From DAINBT01 sp036732785 (lineage in GTDB: Bacteria > Planctomycetota > Phycisphaerae > Sedimentisphaerales > SM23-30), in the NCBI GenBank assembly GCA_964537505.1, contig CAZICK010000103.1, positions 1-12,531 on the forward strand: 12,531 bases of DNA, in the 5' to 3' direction. Positions within the stretch are counted from its first letter, which is position 1. Every line of letters begins with the position of its first letter. The notes beneath the pieces were generated by a model. That model was not told the origin of the DNA, did not search any database, and saw only the letters and a program-made list of their open reading frames with translations. Made by a program: the position numbers and the translations under genes. Positions 1-7,991 of the stretch are shown one piece after another.

Positions 1-3000
1 CAGCGATACCGGAGGGAAGTGCCGGGGAGATGGCCCCCGTGCCGGATTTAACAGCGCCGGCCGCAACAAATGTAGGAGCCGGCAAAGCCTGTGTTGTCGC
101 ACTGGCCGGGCTCGATGCGGCGCCTACGTTTGGCGTAGGTGTGACAGAGTCACGCATCTGTACCGTGTAGGTGTACTGAGTACTGGCGGCCAGTCCCGTA
201 TCGTTATAGACAGGGTTGGTTACCCAGCCGCTGTCACTGCCGCCGGAATGACCGGTGGTCTCATCGAAGTAGTACTCAACCGGGCCGGTCGCGTCGGAGC
301 CTGTTGTCGCCGTCATCGTAATCTGGCTACTGCTTACCGCGGCGGGAGCCGAGGCAAACGTCGCAGGATTAGGCGTTGGCGCAGTTTCATCAGGTGGCTC
401 TACCATGTTCGTCATTTCGTCAGCCATGGCTTCGCCTATCAGGTAATAGGTTTCGGCGTTTCGGTTCCAATGATAAACCTGGTCGGCCGGGGACTCGGCC
501 ACGGCACGCCAGAAGCTCTGGGTGTCAACAACGGCTACATTGCCTTCGAATTGGGGATAGGTTTGATAGTCTTCCATTGCCAGTTGCGCCAGTTCTACCT
601 CACTATAATCAGGGTTTCCGTCCATTCCAGTTGTGGCAATGACAAATGGCATATCGGGTACACCCAAAGATGCACGGACATCGGTGATGAAGTTTGCCAT
701 ATTCACTTCATATTCGGCGGCGTAAGCTGGAGTAACACGGTCGTTCCAGCCCTGGTGCCAGCCGAATCCGGCTATCTCGTAGCCCTGGCCACTGTAAGAT
801 GGGAAGTACGTTCCTATGTTGGCCATGGCATCGACTACAAAGTCGAGCATTTCCTGGTAGTAAAATCCTTCATCGCCGGCGGTTACAGGTGTATCGAGAC
901 TCCAGCCGGAACTTGGGGGACGGAAGTCAACACGCAGACTCTTTCCGCCCCATGCGGTCTTGATGAGAAGGACCTGTTCGCTATAAAAATCACCCATGGC
1001 ATGACCGAACTGCAGTTCCGGTCCTACGGTGGTACTATAGGCGCCATAACCGGCCGTAAGCCCGCCTTTGACAAGGGTGGTGCCTTCACGCATATACCAA
1101 ATCCAGACATCGTCTAGCACGGCCCAATCGCCGCCGTCTTTGAGATGTCCATACGTGATTGGATCATCATCATATATGTACTCAAGCGTTCCCTGAGTCG
1201 TAATCGGATCTATCTCGCCATGTCCTTCCATGTTGGACTGGCCGACCAGAATGAAAATTTTCACGGTGCTAGAGCTGTCTTTGGGGGTGGTAAAGCTCCA
1301 TACATCGCTGGTGGTGGTGCCCTGCGCGTTGACCTGATCTATACGCCAGTAGTAGGTCGTATCGGCGCTGAGAGGGCCTGGATCGTAAGTGGTCGCGGTT
1401 TGATTGCCCTTGAATTCGCCGGCATCCGGAGTCGAATCCGTTCCGAAGTAAACGTTACTGGAAACGGCGGATTCAGACTCACCTTCGACCCAGCTCAAGT
1501 CTGCATCGAGAGCGACTGCTGTGATACCATCGCACGGCATCGGGCGAAATGCCTTGGCAGGCGGGCCGACGACGAAGCTCCAAACCAGACCGGTAGTTGT
1601 ACCGTCGTTGTTTACTTCGTCAATACGCCAGTAGTAGGTGTCATTAGCCAACGCAGGCAGATCGTAAGTGGTTTCGGTTTGATTGCCCTTGAATTCGCCG
1701 CTATCGGGAGTCGGATTGGTACCGAAGTAAACGTTACTAGAATCAGCATCAAGTCCGGCAGTCCAGCTTAAGTCTGTGTCAGATGGGAGGCCTACGGCGC
1801 CATCGTTGGGGTTCGGGTTAGTAGCCCGGCCAGGGGGAATGACCCCGCTATCGTCGTTGACGATCTGGAAACCGGTTGGGCCGATATGATTAAAACCATT
1901 ACCCCATACCTGAGTTGTGAAAGAAGTACCCCTTACTCCTGTAAAGACAATATAGTTGCCGGGTGTTACTCCATCGGTGATCTGGGCAAAAGCAGCAAAT
2001 TCTCCCGAGGGGAGAGTAAAGTCCTGCTCAGGGGCACCGTTAAAAACGATTTTACCTGTACCGTTGCCGAATTGTGCTGCATTGGAGCCGATGTAAATGA
2101 TCACATCGTAAACGTTAAATGGAATATCCGATACGGTCATGTCGAATATATTTGATCCGTCATAGGGATCTTCAGTGCCATTGCAATGGCCATCCATCAA
2201 ATCACCATTGCCGTCACCAGGCAAATTGGTATGAGGCGCGTCCCAGATGTAAGGACCGCCATTACGTACATCATTGAGGGTCAATGTTGCCGTAGATGCT
2301 TGAGTGCTTGTTATTGTCACCGGGTTGGCAGGTGATGATAGCCCCCATGGCACCAGATAATTTTCCCAGCCGGTTGTATTCCATGAACCAAAACCGGCAG
2401 ATTCACCTGCTTCCAGCGTTACAGCGTCATAATCAGCCGGATCCAAGGCACCGTATGCATAAAAATTGACGCTAAAGATATCGGTGGCGCCAGCAGTTTG
2501 GGTTGTCGCGTTGGCCGGGGCCGATGCGGCGCCTACATTTGGCGTAGGCGTAACGGAGTCACGCATCTGCACCGTGTAGGTGTACTGCGTGTCAGGGTCA
2601 AGTCCGGTGTCGTTATAGACAGGGTTGGTCGTCCAGCCGCTGTCAGTTCCGCCGGGATTGCCGGAAGTCTCATCGAAGTAGTACTCTACCGGGCCGGTCG
2701 CATCAGAGCCTGTTGTTGCCGTCATTGTAATCTCGCTGCTGCTTACCGCAGCGGGAGCTGAGGCAAACGTCGCGGGATTGGGTGTTGGTGGATCGGTGTC
2801 ACCACCGCCGCCACCAGTGTAACTGAGCGCTGCGTCGTCAAAGTGGGACTGTGTGCCGCTGGCGTTGCGGTCAACGCCCAAGACAATTGTCATAGCCTGG
2901 CCAATGTAGCTGGTAATGTCTTCAGCGTCATAGGTTCTGGAGTATAACTGGTGTGTGTCACTCAAAGTGGGCCAAACCGAGGAACTGGGCGTCAATACTG

Positions 3001-3529
3001 TTCCGTTTGCCAACAGTTTGAGGACGATGGGAGTTGCGCTGCCATTGGCGTACATCGAAACTGTATATGTTGTGCCGCTTGCGATGTTTCCGAGAGAGGC
3101 CGCCGAGGTGATCAGGCCACCGGCCACATTGCCCCAGTCGCCGCCGTTGACCAGGTAGCAATAAGCGCCGCCGGAGGTATGGTTGTTTCCGGTTGATACG
3201 GAACCCTGAAGATTTCCAGTGGTTTCGTCCCGTCCGTACGTGCCGCCCCAATATATCCAGCCGTCCCTGTCGTATCCGAGCCATCCGGGGATGTCGGCCA
3301 GGGTGCCGGTGGTTTGATCGGAGAAGGTGTACACCCCGCTATCTATGGGGCAATCCGGCCCTACGCCTTGCGTCCAATCTGTTATGGTCGCGGTGATCGA
3401 GGTTGAGTTCGGTTTGTACATCGTTTCAAAAGCACAATTTGGCACGGTGATCGTGTCCGCCTGAACCTGGCCGATGGCGAAGGCAAACACAAAAACCGCC
3501 ACGGCTACAATTACATTTTTTTTACCCAT
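1..3529 (-). CDS. Secreted multidomain sialate-O-acetylesterase-type (SASA/SGNH) carbohydrate esterase, C-terminus beyond window
   Basis: The reading frame stays open from an ATG at 3529 to the window edge (1176 codons, no stop). AAAGGAG lies 7 nt before this ATG; an ATG 5 bases upstream is followed at once by TAA. Residues 1-24 form a signal peptide ending VQA-D. Then follow a beta-rich module (25-240, unassigned), an FN3-like module (248-344), a second unassigned module with an acidic PGDGNGD loop (349-560), two FN3-like modules with YYWRID signatures (569-658, 660-751), a SASA hydrolase domain (about 756-1040) and a second copy of the first FN3-like module (1051-1147). The hydrolase shows the nucleophile block FILVGQSNMEGHG (Ser765), GFGWHQGWND, and a likely catalytic His1020 in VYHWNRNAETY. 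Family members remove O-acetyl groups from sialic acid, xylan or pectin; the substrate here is inferred only. The last residues resemble the start of another adhesin-like module. It is probably extracellular or cell-surface bound. Confidence 0.9.
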   Translation of the reverse strand, partial: MGKKNVIVAVAVFVFAFAIGQVQADTITVPNCAFETMYKPNSTSITATITDWTQGVGPDCPIDSGVYTFSDQTTGTLADIPGWLGYDRDGWIYWGGTYGRDETTGNLQGSVSTGNNHTSGGAYCYLVNGGDWGNVAGGLITSAASLGNIASGTTYTVSMYANGSATPIVLKLLANGTVLTPSSSVWPTLSDTHQLYSRTYDAEDITSYIGQAMTIVLGVDRNASGTQSHFDDAALSYTGGGGGDTDPPTPNPATFASAPAAVSSSEITMTATTGSDATGPVEYYFDETSGNPGGTDSGWTTNPVYNDTGLDPDTQYTYTVQMRDSVTPTPNVGAASAPANATTQTAGATDIFSVNFYAYGALDPADYDAVTLEAGESAGFGSWNTTGWENYLVPWGLSSPANPVTITSTQASTATLTLNDVRNGGPYIWDAPHTNLPGDGNGDLMDGHCNGTEDPYDGSNIFDMTVSDIPFNVYDVIIYIGSNAAQFGNGTGKIVFNGAPEQDFTLPSGEFAAFAQITDGVTPGNYIVFTGVRGTSFTTQVWGNGFNHIGPTGFQIVNDDSGVIPPGRATNPNPNDGAVGLPSDTDLSWTAGLDADSSNVYFGTNPTPDSGEFKGNQTETTYDLPALANDTYYWRIDEVNNDGTTTGLVWSFVVGPPAKAFRPMPCDGITAVALDADLSWVEGESESAVSSNVYFGTDSTPDAGEFKGNQTATTYDPGPLSADTTYYWRIDQVNAQGTTTSDVWSFTTPKDSSSTVKIFILVGQSNMEGHGEIDPITTQGTLEYIYDDDPITYGHLKDGGDWAVLDDVWIWYMREGTTLVKGGLTAGYGAYSTTVGPELQFGHAMGDFYSEQVLLIKTAWGGKSLRVDFRPPSSGWSLDTPVTAGDEGFYYQEMLDFVVDAMANIGTYFPSYSGQGYEIAGFGWHQGWNDRVTPAYAAEYEVNMANFITDVRASLGVPDMPFVIATTGMDGNPDYSEVELAQLAMEDYQTYPQFEGNVAVVDTQSFWRAVAESPADQVYHWNRNAETYYLIGEAMADEMTNMVEPPDETAPTPNPATFASAPAAVSSSQITMTATTGSDATGPVEYYFDETTGHSGGSDSGWVTNPVYNDTGLAASTQYTYTVQMRDSVTPTPNVGAASSPASATTQALPAPTFVAAGAVKSGTGAISPALPSGIA
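89..379 (-). repeat. FN3-like module, copy 2 of a long direct repeat inside the esterase gene
   Basis: This segment encodes residues 1051-1147, directly after the hydrolase domain. It aligns without gaps to residues 248-344 (encoded at 2498-2788). By my hand comparison 86 of 97 residues are identical, including the stretch VSSS(E/Q)ITMTATTGSDATG. The pair brackets the central modules and the catalytic domain. Confidence 0.85.
1277..1825 (-). repeat. Tandem pair of YYWRID-type FN3-like modules in the esterase gene
   Basis: Residues 569-658 and 660-751 are two adjacent diverged copies. Both read SSNVYFGT(N/D)xTPD(S/A)GEFKGNQT, then TYYWRID(E/Q)VN and VWSF. Modules of this kind are common spacers in secreted planctomycete hydrolases. 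They lead directly into the SASA domain. Confidence 0.85.
2498..2788 (-). repeat. FN3-like module, copy 1 of a long direct repeat inside the esterase gene
   Basis: This segment encodes residues 248-344, just after a GGGGGD linker that closes the first beta-rich module. It is the partner of the module at 89-379 and has the same length with no gaps. Intragenic recombination between the two would remove the catalytic domain. Confidence 0.85.
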
Positions 3530-3536
3530 TACATTA

Positions 3537-3543
3537 CTCCTTT
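3537..3543 (-). promoter_or_regulatory. Ribosome binding site of the esterase gene
   Basis: On the minus strand the sequence reads AAAGGAGTAATGTAATGGG. AAAGGAG lies 7 nt before ATGGGT, and the nearer upstream ATG is dead because TAA follows it. The TAA that ends the small upstream frame lies directly after this site, so translational coupling is possible. Confidence 0.75.
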
Positions 3544-3562
3544 ACTAAGAAAAACATTATTG

Positions 3563-3586
3563 CGTCCTCAAAACATATTGAGGACG
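3563..3586 (-). promoter_or_regulatory. Leader hairpin or operator-like inverted repeat upstream of the esterase gene
   Basis: CGTCCTCAA (3563-3571) pairs perfectly with TTGAGGACG (3578-3586) across a 6-base loop. It ends about 20 nt before the ribosome binding site. No T-run follows it on the minus strand, so a terminator is unlikely. A 5'-leader RNA structure or a dimeric repressor site are both possible. Confidence 0.5.
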
Positions 3587-3830
3587 TACGCGATTTCCAC
3601 ACACACACTTTAACATTGTCAGACTTGTTTGGCACTCGATTCGATGTTGGCGCAATGCAACCGCTTGTTTTAGAAGAACTTAGCGTTGAACAACGCCCCA
3701 TTCGACCCGCGATGACAGGCAACTCAGAAAACTTTGTGCCGGATTCGATCTTGATCATATACGCCTCCACTGGCATAAGAAACAACCAGCTAACTGCGAT
3801 GATAGCGAATCACAATTTTTTTGCAAGCAT

Positions 3831-4105
3831 TTTTTTTAATTATTATTTGGCAAATGACGTAACTTATTGGTGTTGCTTGGTTTCTGCGCAGAATTTGTGA
3901 GATGTTATACTCATACTGTGGTTAGAGGTTGGCTGTCGAAATTGAGACCGGCAAATCAGATAAAAATAGGTGTAAACAATTAAACGCGTTTGTCCAATTC
4001 ACGCTGAACCAGTACACTTGGAGTGGATTTTTATCTTCCACAACAAAGAAGCTGGAACAAATTCAAATAAAATTGCGATTTCGTGCTGTTCGTGCTGCTC
4101 AGATA
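3831..4105. other. Non-coding tract upstream of the esterase leader
   Basis: I see no gene in this AT-rich stretch. The only notable element is a 10-bp palindrome AAACGCGTTT at 3982-3991. On the minus strand it directly follows a weak -35-like TTGGAC (3997-3992). No convincing -10 box accompanies it, so a promoter with an operator is only a possibility. Confidence 0.3.
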
Positions 4106-4611
4106 TTATGAATAAATTATGTGATCTCCAACAATTATCCGATCGCAACTTCGCTTTTCCAGTTGTGGTCGTTTAACCGGATCGACCTTGCGCATCATTT
4201 CCGCCAATAAGTCCGGACCAATCACTTTAGCAGTATCTTCAGTCATCCAGACCTGTGTATATCCACCCCGATTCAACCGGCAGAAGTTAAGTATCCCCAG
4301 TAATCGGGCATTTTGATTGCCTGAATCTTCACCGACAGTTCCCTGGCTTTCGATAGCCATCGCCATACAGGCAGCCTCCATCGTATTATACACGTACGCG
4401 TCACTCCATGGCGCACTTGTGTACTTGCTGCCAGACTGGCCCTTAAGTATCATGGCAGCGTTAACCAGATTCATCAACTCCCCACGCGCGCCCGCCTTCC
4501 TCCATCTGCAATACAATGCGGCAGCCATTTCTCGGTCAATCGCTTATACTTCGCCTTCCAAAACCCATTACTGTCTTGAACAGCATCCATAAGCTCTATA
4601 CTATCAAATTC
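4106..4611 (-). pseudogene. Frameshifted N-terminal fragment resembling GH127/DUF1680 (beta-L-arabinofuranosidase family)
   Basis: One frame from about 4611 reads DSNGFWKAKYKRLTEKWLPH followed by CIA, and stops at 4474. The sequence then shifts through a second frame (MEEGGR, from 4505) into a third, from about 4486, reading RGELMNLVNAAMILKGQ and APWSDAYVYNTMEAACMAMA, which runs to TAA at 4106. Read together, these match the layout I recall for the N-terminus of GH127/DUF1680 enzymes, including the FWK...LPHC block and the aspartate-rich D-A-Y-x-Y-N block. The family is usually well over 500 residues, so most of the enzyme is missing. The last 65 or so residues, from TVGEDSGN to DHIIYS, do not fit the family as I know it and may come from another source. 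It lies just downstream of the rhamnosidase on the same strand, as a former operon partner would. The family call is from memory and moderately sure; the frame break is seen directly. Confidence 0.5.
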
Positions 4612-4629
4612 TTACTTTTTTGCACGAAT

Positions 4630-7461
4630 TTACTTGGGAAATCCGCCCTTGAGGAATTTTGACCTAAACTGATAATCTCCTGACCCAACTTTACAAACAA
4701 CATACCCTTTTCCCTCAGCAAGCAAAGTAACGCCATGAGCTTTATAGATCGGCTTTGTTTCTTCATATACGTTGTTCTTATCTTCCGCGGGGATGTACAC
4801 CACAGCGGTCGTATTGGCGGGAATCACCACCTTGAACTTGAAACTGTCATTGTCGATTTTCCAATTTGAAACAATCAGACCGTGAATTGAATTGTAAGAG
4901 GTGTCCGCCCATGAGAGTTTTCCGCCGACATAAGGCTTGATAACAATTTTCTTATAACCAATTCCATCTGTCCTGATGCCTGCGATATTCTCGAACATCC
5001 ACTGCCCGACCGCTCCGAAGGAATAATGAGCGAAAGAATTCATGCCGGGATCCTGAAACCCCTTATCCGGCGTCCAGCCGTCCCAACGTTCCCAGATACT
5101 CGTAGCGCCATGTTCGATAGAAAACCCCCACGAAGGAAACGTCTCATTATGGAACAGCCGATATGCCAGATCGTTTCGGCCGATATCCGCAAGCACCAGC
5201 ATCAAATCTTTCGTTCCGACAAAGCCAGTGGACAAATGCCAATTACATTCTTTAATTCGTTTGACAAGGTTTTCAGCGGCCTTGCTGCGCATCGGTTCAT
5301 CGAGCAGGTCACATTTCAATGCGAGTACGTATGCCGTCTGGCTGTTGCCATGAACTTGTCCATCGTCTTGAACATAAGCCTTATTGAACGAGGCTTTGAT
5401 ATCTTCGAATAACGAGTAATATTTTTTGGCATCTTCTTTCTTGCCCAGTGCTTCGGCAGTTTGTGCTGTCAGCTTCGTACTATAAGCGAAATAGGCCATA
5501 TAAATCACTTCTTTAGGTGTGTCATCGTTGATATTCAGCCAGTCTCCGAAGCAATGAAACTCTTTCGGAGGTAATAATCCTTCCTGGCAGCGATCTTTAC
5601 AAAACGCGATAAATCGCTCCATCGAGGGGTACGATTCTTCCAGAACTCGCCTGTCGCCATAGACTTGATATGTAGTCCAGGGACAGATCGTGCCTGCATC
5701 GGCCCAAGCCGGTCCGCCGTCATTGTCCGCCACCTTTACCGGGGCCACCATAGGAAACTGCCCATCGCTTCGCTGACCATCTCGCAAATCTCTGAGCCAC
5801 TTGGTAAAAAAGGCCTGCGTATCGTTATTCATACAGGCCGTTCGAATATATGCCTGGGCATCGCCCGTCCAGCCCAATCGCTCATCTCTTTGGGGACAGT
5901 CGGTCGGAATATCGATAAAATTGCTGCGTTGGGTCTGACAAATGTTGTGGTATAGTTGATTAGCGATTTTGTCATTGCACTCAAAATGGCCCACCACTGG
6001 GGCAGCCGAGGTAATTTCTATTCCTGTTATCGCTTTCGGGCCTGGCCTGGTCGGATAGCCTGCGACTTCCACATACTGGAAGCCGTGGAAAGTAAATCGC
6101 GGCTCCCATATCTCTTCACCATCACCCCGACAAATATAGGTGTCGGTTGCCCTGGCGCTGCGAAGGTTTTCGGTATAAATAGTACCATCCGGATTCAATC
6201 GTTCCGCAAATCGCAATATAATCTTGTCCCCTTTTTTCCCATTAACCTTGAGTCGTACCCAGCCGGCAAAATTAGTCCCCATGTTAAATACATAATGGCC
6301 GTTTTTAGGCTCAGTGATTTCCACCGGCTTGATCTCGGCAAATTTCCGCACCGTAACTCCCGGATAGGCCTGCACTTCAGCTTGAACGTCATCGAAAACC
6401 TCCACTCTCCGCCATCCACTCTCATCGAAGCCGCCCTTATCCCAACCGGAGATTTCTTTACGGGCATCATACATCTCGCCCATAAGAAAATCTGCTTCCT
6501 CTAGTGGCCCTGTGGCCGCCTTCCATGAATGGTCACTCGCGACGATTTCGCTCGATCCATCATTGTATTCGATATGCAATTGGGCCAGCAGACATGTTTG
6601 TTTGCCATAGTGATCCCGCATCTGGCCATAGCCCACATAACCCGAATACCAGCCATCCGCGATAACCGCACCCAACGCGTTATTTTCCCCGCGAAGGTAC
6701 TCGGTCACATCATAAGTGTTATAATAAACGCGTTTGTTGTAGTCGGTCCAGCCGGGTGTAAAATAATCCCCCCCAATGCGTTTTCCATTGAGATGCAGTT
6801 CGTATAAACCCAGCGATGACGCATAAACCACAGCTCGCTTCACCGGCTTGACCAAAGAGAACTCTTTACGCAGATATACCGGCGGCGGTAAAACCAATAT
6901 ATTCTGTTTCTCGTCAGCCTGCGAACCCGTCAATTCCGATTGTTTTTCCAGGAAAGCTTTCGATTCCCTGATATTATAACCAATCCATTTCGCCTTCCAT
7001 CCGGAAGGATTCAGCAGACCCATAGTCCACACTGCCGGCTCGCTCCATGACGAACCTATATCGTCCTTATCCCAGACTTTTACCTTCCAATAGCATTGTA
7101 CGTGTGAGGCCAGTGGCCTGCCTTCGTAGATAACACACGCGGTCTCATCCGATACGACCTTACCGGAATCCCACAGGTCTGCTTTTTCCAGACTGAGCTT
7201 TTCCCTGCTGCTTGCCACCAGAACATGATAAGCCGTTTGTTTCTGATTGCGCTGGCCGGACCCCACAACCCAGCTCAACCTGGGCTTCAACACATCAATT
7301 CCGTATGGATCAACGCGGTATTCGCACCTCAGATAACCACAGCACAAATTCTTGCCATCGTATCCGACAACCTTTGTCATTTTGTCAAATCCCATATCAC
7401 ACGATACCAATAGTAAAGAAACAAAAACCCACAATACCACAATACACATTGTTCTTAGCAT
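4630..7461 (-). CDS. Alpha-L-rhamnosidase, GH78, predicted lipoprotein
   Basis: The enzyme is predicted to release terminal alpha-L-rhamnose from pectin-type or other rhamnose-bearing glycans by an inverting mechanism. The start ATG has GGAGG 9 nt upstream. Residues 1-21 form a lipoprotein signal with lipobox LVSC (Cys21); Asp22 follows, which in E. coli would keep the protein on the inner membrane. An N-terminal beta domain (about 45-150) is followed by the Bac_rhamnosid_N region with VYASSLGLYELHLNGKRIG (about 198-340), a linking beta domain (about 365-485), and the (alpha/alpha)6 catalytic barrel (about 490-840). The barrel carries DCPQRDERLGWTGDAQ with the expected general acid Glu527, and GATSIWERWDGW with the expected base Glu791. 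A C-terminal beta domain begins with IVIKPYVGG. The length (943 aa) is normal for the family and the gene is intact. Neighbours are an esterase and a GH127-like remnant, which fits a pectin-degradation locus. Confidence 0.96.
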   Translation of the reverse strand: MLRTMCIVVLWVFVSLLLVSCDMGFDKMTKVVGYDGKNLCCGYLRCEYRVDPYGIDVLKPRLSWVVGSGQRNQKQTAYHVLVASSREKLSLEKADLWDSGKVVSDETACVIYEGRPLASHVQCYWKVKVWDKDDIGSSWSEPAVWTMGLLNPSGWKAKWIGYNIRESKAFLEKQSELTGSQADEKQNILVLPPPVYLRKEFSLVKPVKRAVVYASSLGLYELHLNGKRIGGDYFTPGWTDYNKRVYYNTYDVTEYLRGENNALGAVIADGWYSGYVGYGQMRDHYGKQTCLLAQLHIEYNDGSSEIVASDHSWKAATGPLEEADFLMGEMYDARKEISGWDKGGFDESGWRRVEVFDDVQAEVQAYPGVTVRKFAEIKPVEITEPKNGHYVFNMGTNFAGWVRLKVNGKKGDKIILRFAERLNPDGTIYTENLRSARATDTYICRGDGEEIWEPRFTFHGFQYVEVAGYPTRPGPKAITGIEITSAAPVVGHFECNDKIANQLYHNICQTQRSNFIDIPTDCPQRDERLGWTGDAQAYIRTACMNNDTQAFFTKWLRDLRDGQRSDGQFPMVAPVKVADNDGGPAWADAGTICPWTTYQVYGDRRVLEESYPSMERFIAFCKDRCQEGLLPPKEFHCFGDWLNINDDTPKEVIYMAYFAYSTKLTAQTAEALGKKEDAKKYYSLFEDIKASFNKAYVQDDGQVHGNSQTAYVLALKCDLLDEPMRSKAAENLVKRIKECNWHLSTGFVGTKDLMLVLADIGRNDLAYRLFHNETFPSWGFSIEHGATSIWERWDGWTPDKGFQDPGMNSFAHYSFGAVGQWMFENIAGIRTDGIGYKKIVIKPYVGGKLSWADTSYNSIHGLIVSNWKIDNDSFKFKVVIPANTTAVVYIPAEDKNNVYEETKPIYKAHGVTLLAEGKGYVVCKVGSGDYQFRSKFLKGGFPK

Positions 7462-7724
7462 CGCCCTGAACCTCCATAAATATAGCTGGACTTTTAAAAA
7501 CCCTAATATCTATCTCTACCATGCCTCACCCAAACAGTCAACAAAATATCACCCCGCTCTGCCGATCCACCTGCTGACCAGCCGCTCGCACACTCATGTT
7601 GATACCAATTCGCCATAGCCCCATTCTATTCAAATTCCCAACACAATCAACCCCCAAAAGCAGCCATCTCTCCCATTCATTCTGCGTAGCCCGCACCGTA
7701 CCCGCCATTTTCTCCATCGGGTGG
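7462..7724. other. Gene-free stretch upstream of the rhamnosidase
   Basis: This stretch holds the rhamnosidase ribosome binding site (GGAGG, about 7471-7475) and presumably its promoter; I cannot point to a convincing -35/-10 pair. Frames that stay open across it in both directions have no recognisable protein content and lack good start sites. A plus-strand transcript ending at the hairpin at 7725 would have to begin here or within the rhamnosidase gene. Confidence 0.4.
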
Positions 7725-7754
7725 CACCTCCAAACTTGTTTGGAGGTGTTTTTT
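7725..7754 (+). terminator. Terminator-like hairpin on the plus strand
   Basis: CACCTCCAAAC (7725-7735) and GTTTGGAGGTG (7738-7748) form a perfect 11-bp stem, followed at once by six T (7749-7754). This is the form of an intrinsic terminator for rightward transcription, yet no plus-strand gene precedes it. On the minus strand the T-run is lost. It may end an unseen plus-strand RNA, guard against read-through, or be the end of a small mobile repeat. Confidence 0.6.
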
Positions 7755-7991
7755 CGCTGCGAAGGGTGGACTCTTAGCCCACGCGGACTTTTGCGTATCA
7801 TTGGAGCGCAGCGACGCGGCAATCTCTCCCTGTCATTCCTGCGCAGAGCCTGCCCTCAACTCGATTGGGAACCCGACACAAAGCGAAGCCCAGAGCCGCG
7901 ATAGCGAATCTATCTCCCGACCGCGTAGCGGTCGAATATGCATAGCCGCGGGTGTAGTGAGCCTCAAGCAAACGAAACCCGTGAAACAACA
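7755..7991. repeat. Probable mosaic of dispersed intergenic repeats downstream of the channel gene
   Basis: I see no gene here. The stretch is GC-rich and full of short hairpins: GATAG/CTATC (7900-7914) and CGACCGC/GCGGTCG with a 3-base loop (7918-7934). Phrases such as GAGCGCAGCGACGCGGCAAT and, on the minus strand, ACACCCGCGGCTATGCATAT resemble repeats I recall from many metagenome-derived bacterial genomes. The identification as dispersed repeats is from memory; the hairpins are seen directly. Confidence 0.4.

Larger units (their letters stand above)
3534..3830 (-). pseudogene. Decayed small secreted-protein frame upstream of the esterase gene
   Basis: From an ATG at 3830 the frame reads MLAKKL, TGA, FAIIAVSWLFLMPVEA, then about 75 more residues to TAA at 3536-3534. 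Apart from the TGA (3812-3810) the first part has the form of a signal peptide: a Lys pair, a hydrophobic core and a VEA cleavage site. A TGG in place of the TGA would restore it. The frame could instead start inside, at an ATG at 3758 preceded by GGAGG with 5-nt spacing, giving a 74-residue peptide. Its residue composition after the signal is not convincing for a folded protein. It may be the broken start of a lost secreted protein, a leader peptide coupled to the esterase, or chance. I do not recognise the mature part. Confidence 0.3.

Noticed and set aside
248..1771. Plus-strand open frames of 208-289 codons
   Set aside because: They lie antisense to the esterase, show no recognisable domain, and the minus strand has an uninterrupted 1176-codon frame with clear motifs.
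3616..3900. Plus-strand 94-codon frame
   Set aside because: No ribosome binding site, and it is antisense to the signal-peptide-like frame; no family recognised.
3929..4111. Plus-strand 60-codon frame
   Set aside because: TTG start without a convincing ribosome binding site, no recognisable content.
7538..7904. Open frames on both strands in the rhamnosidase-channel gap
   Set aside because: They cross hairpins and repeat-like DNA, have no domains, and lack good starts; typical chance frames in GC-rich repeats.
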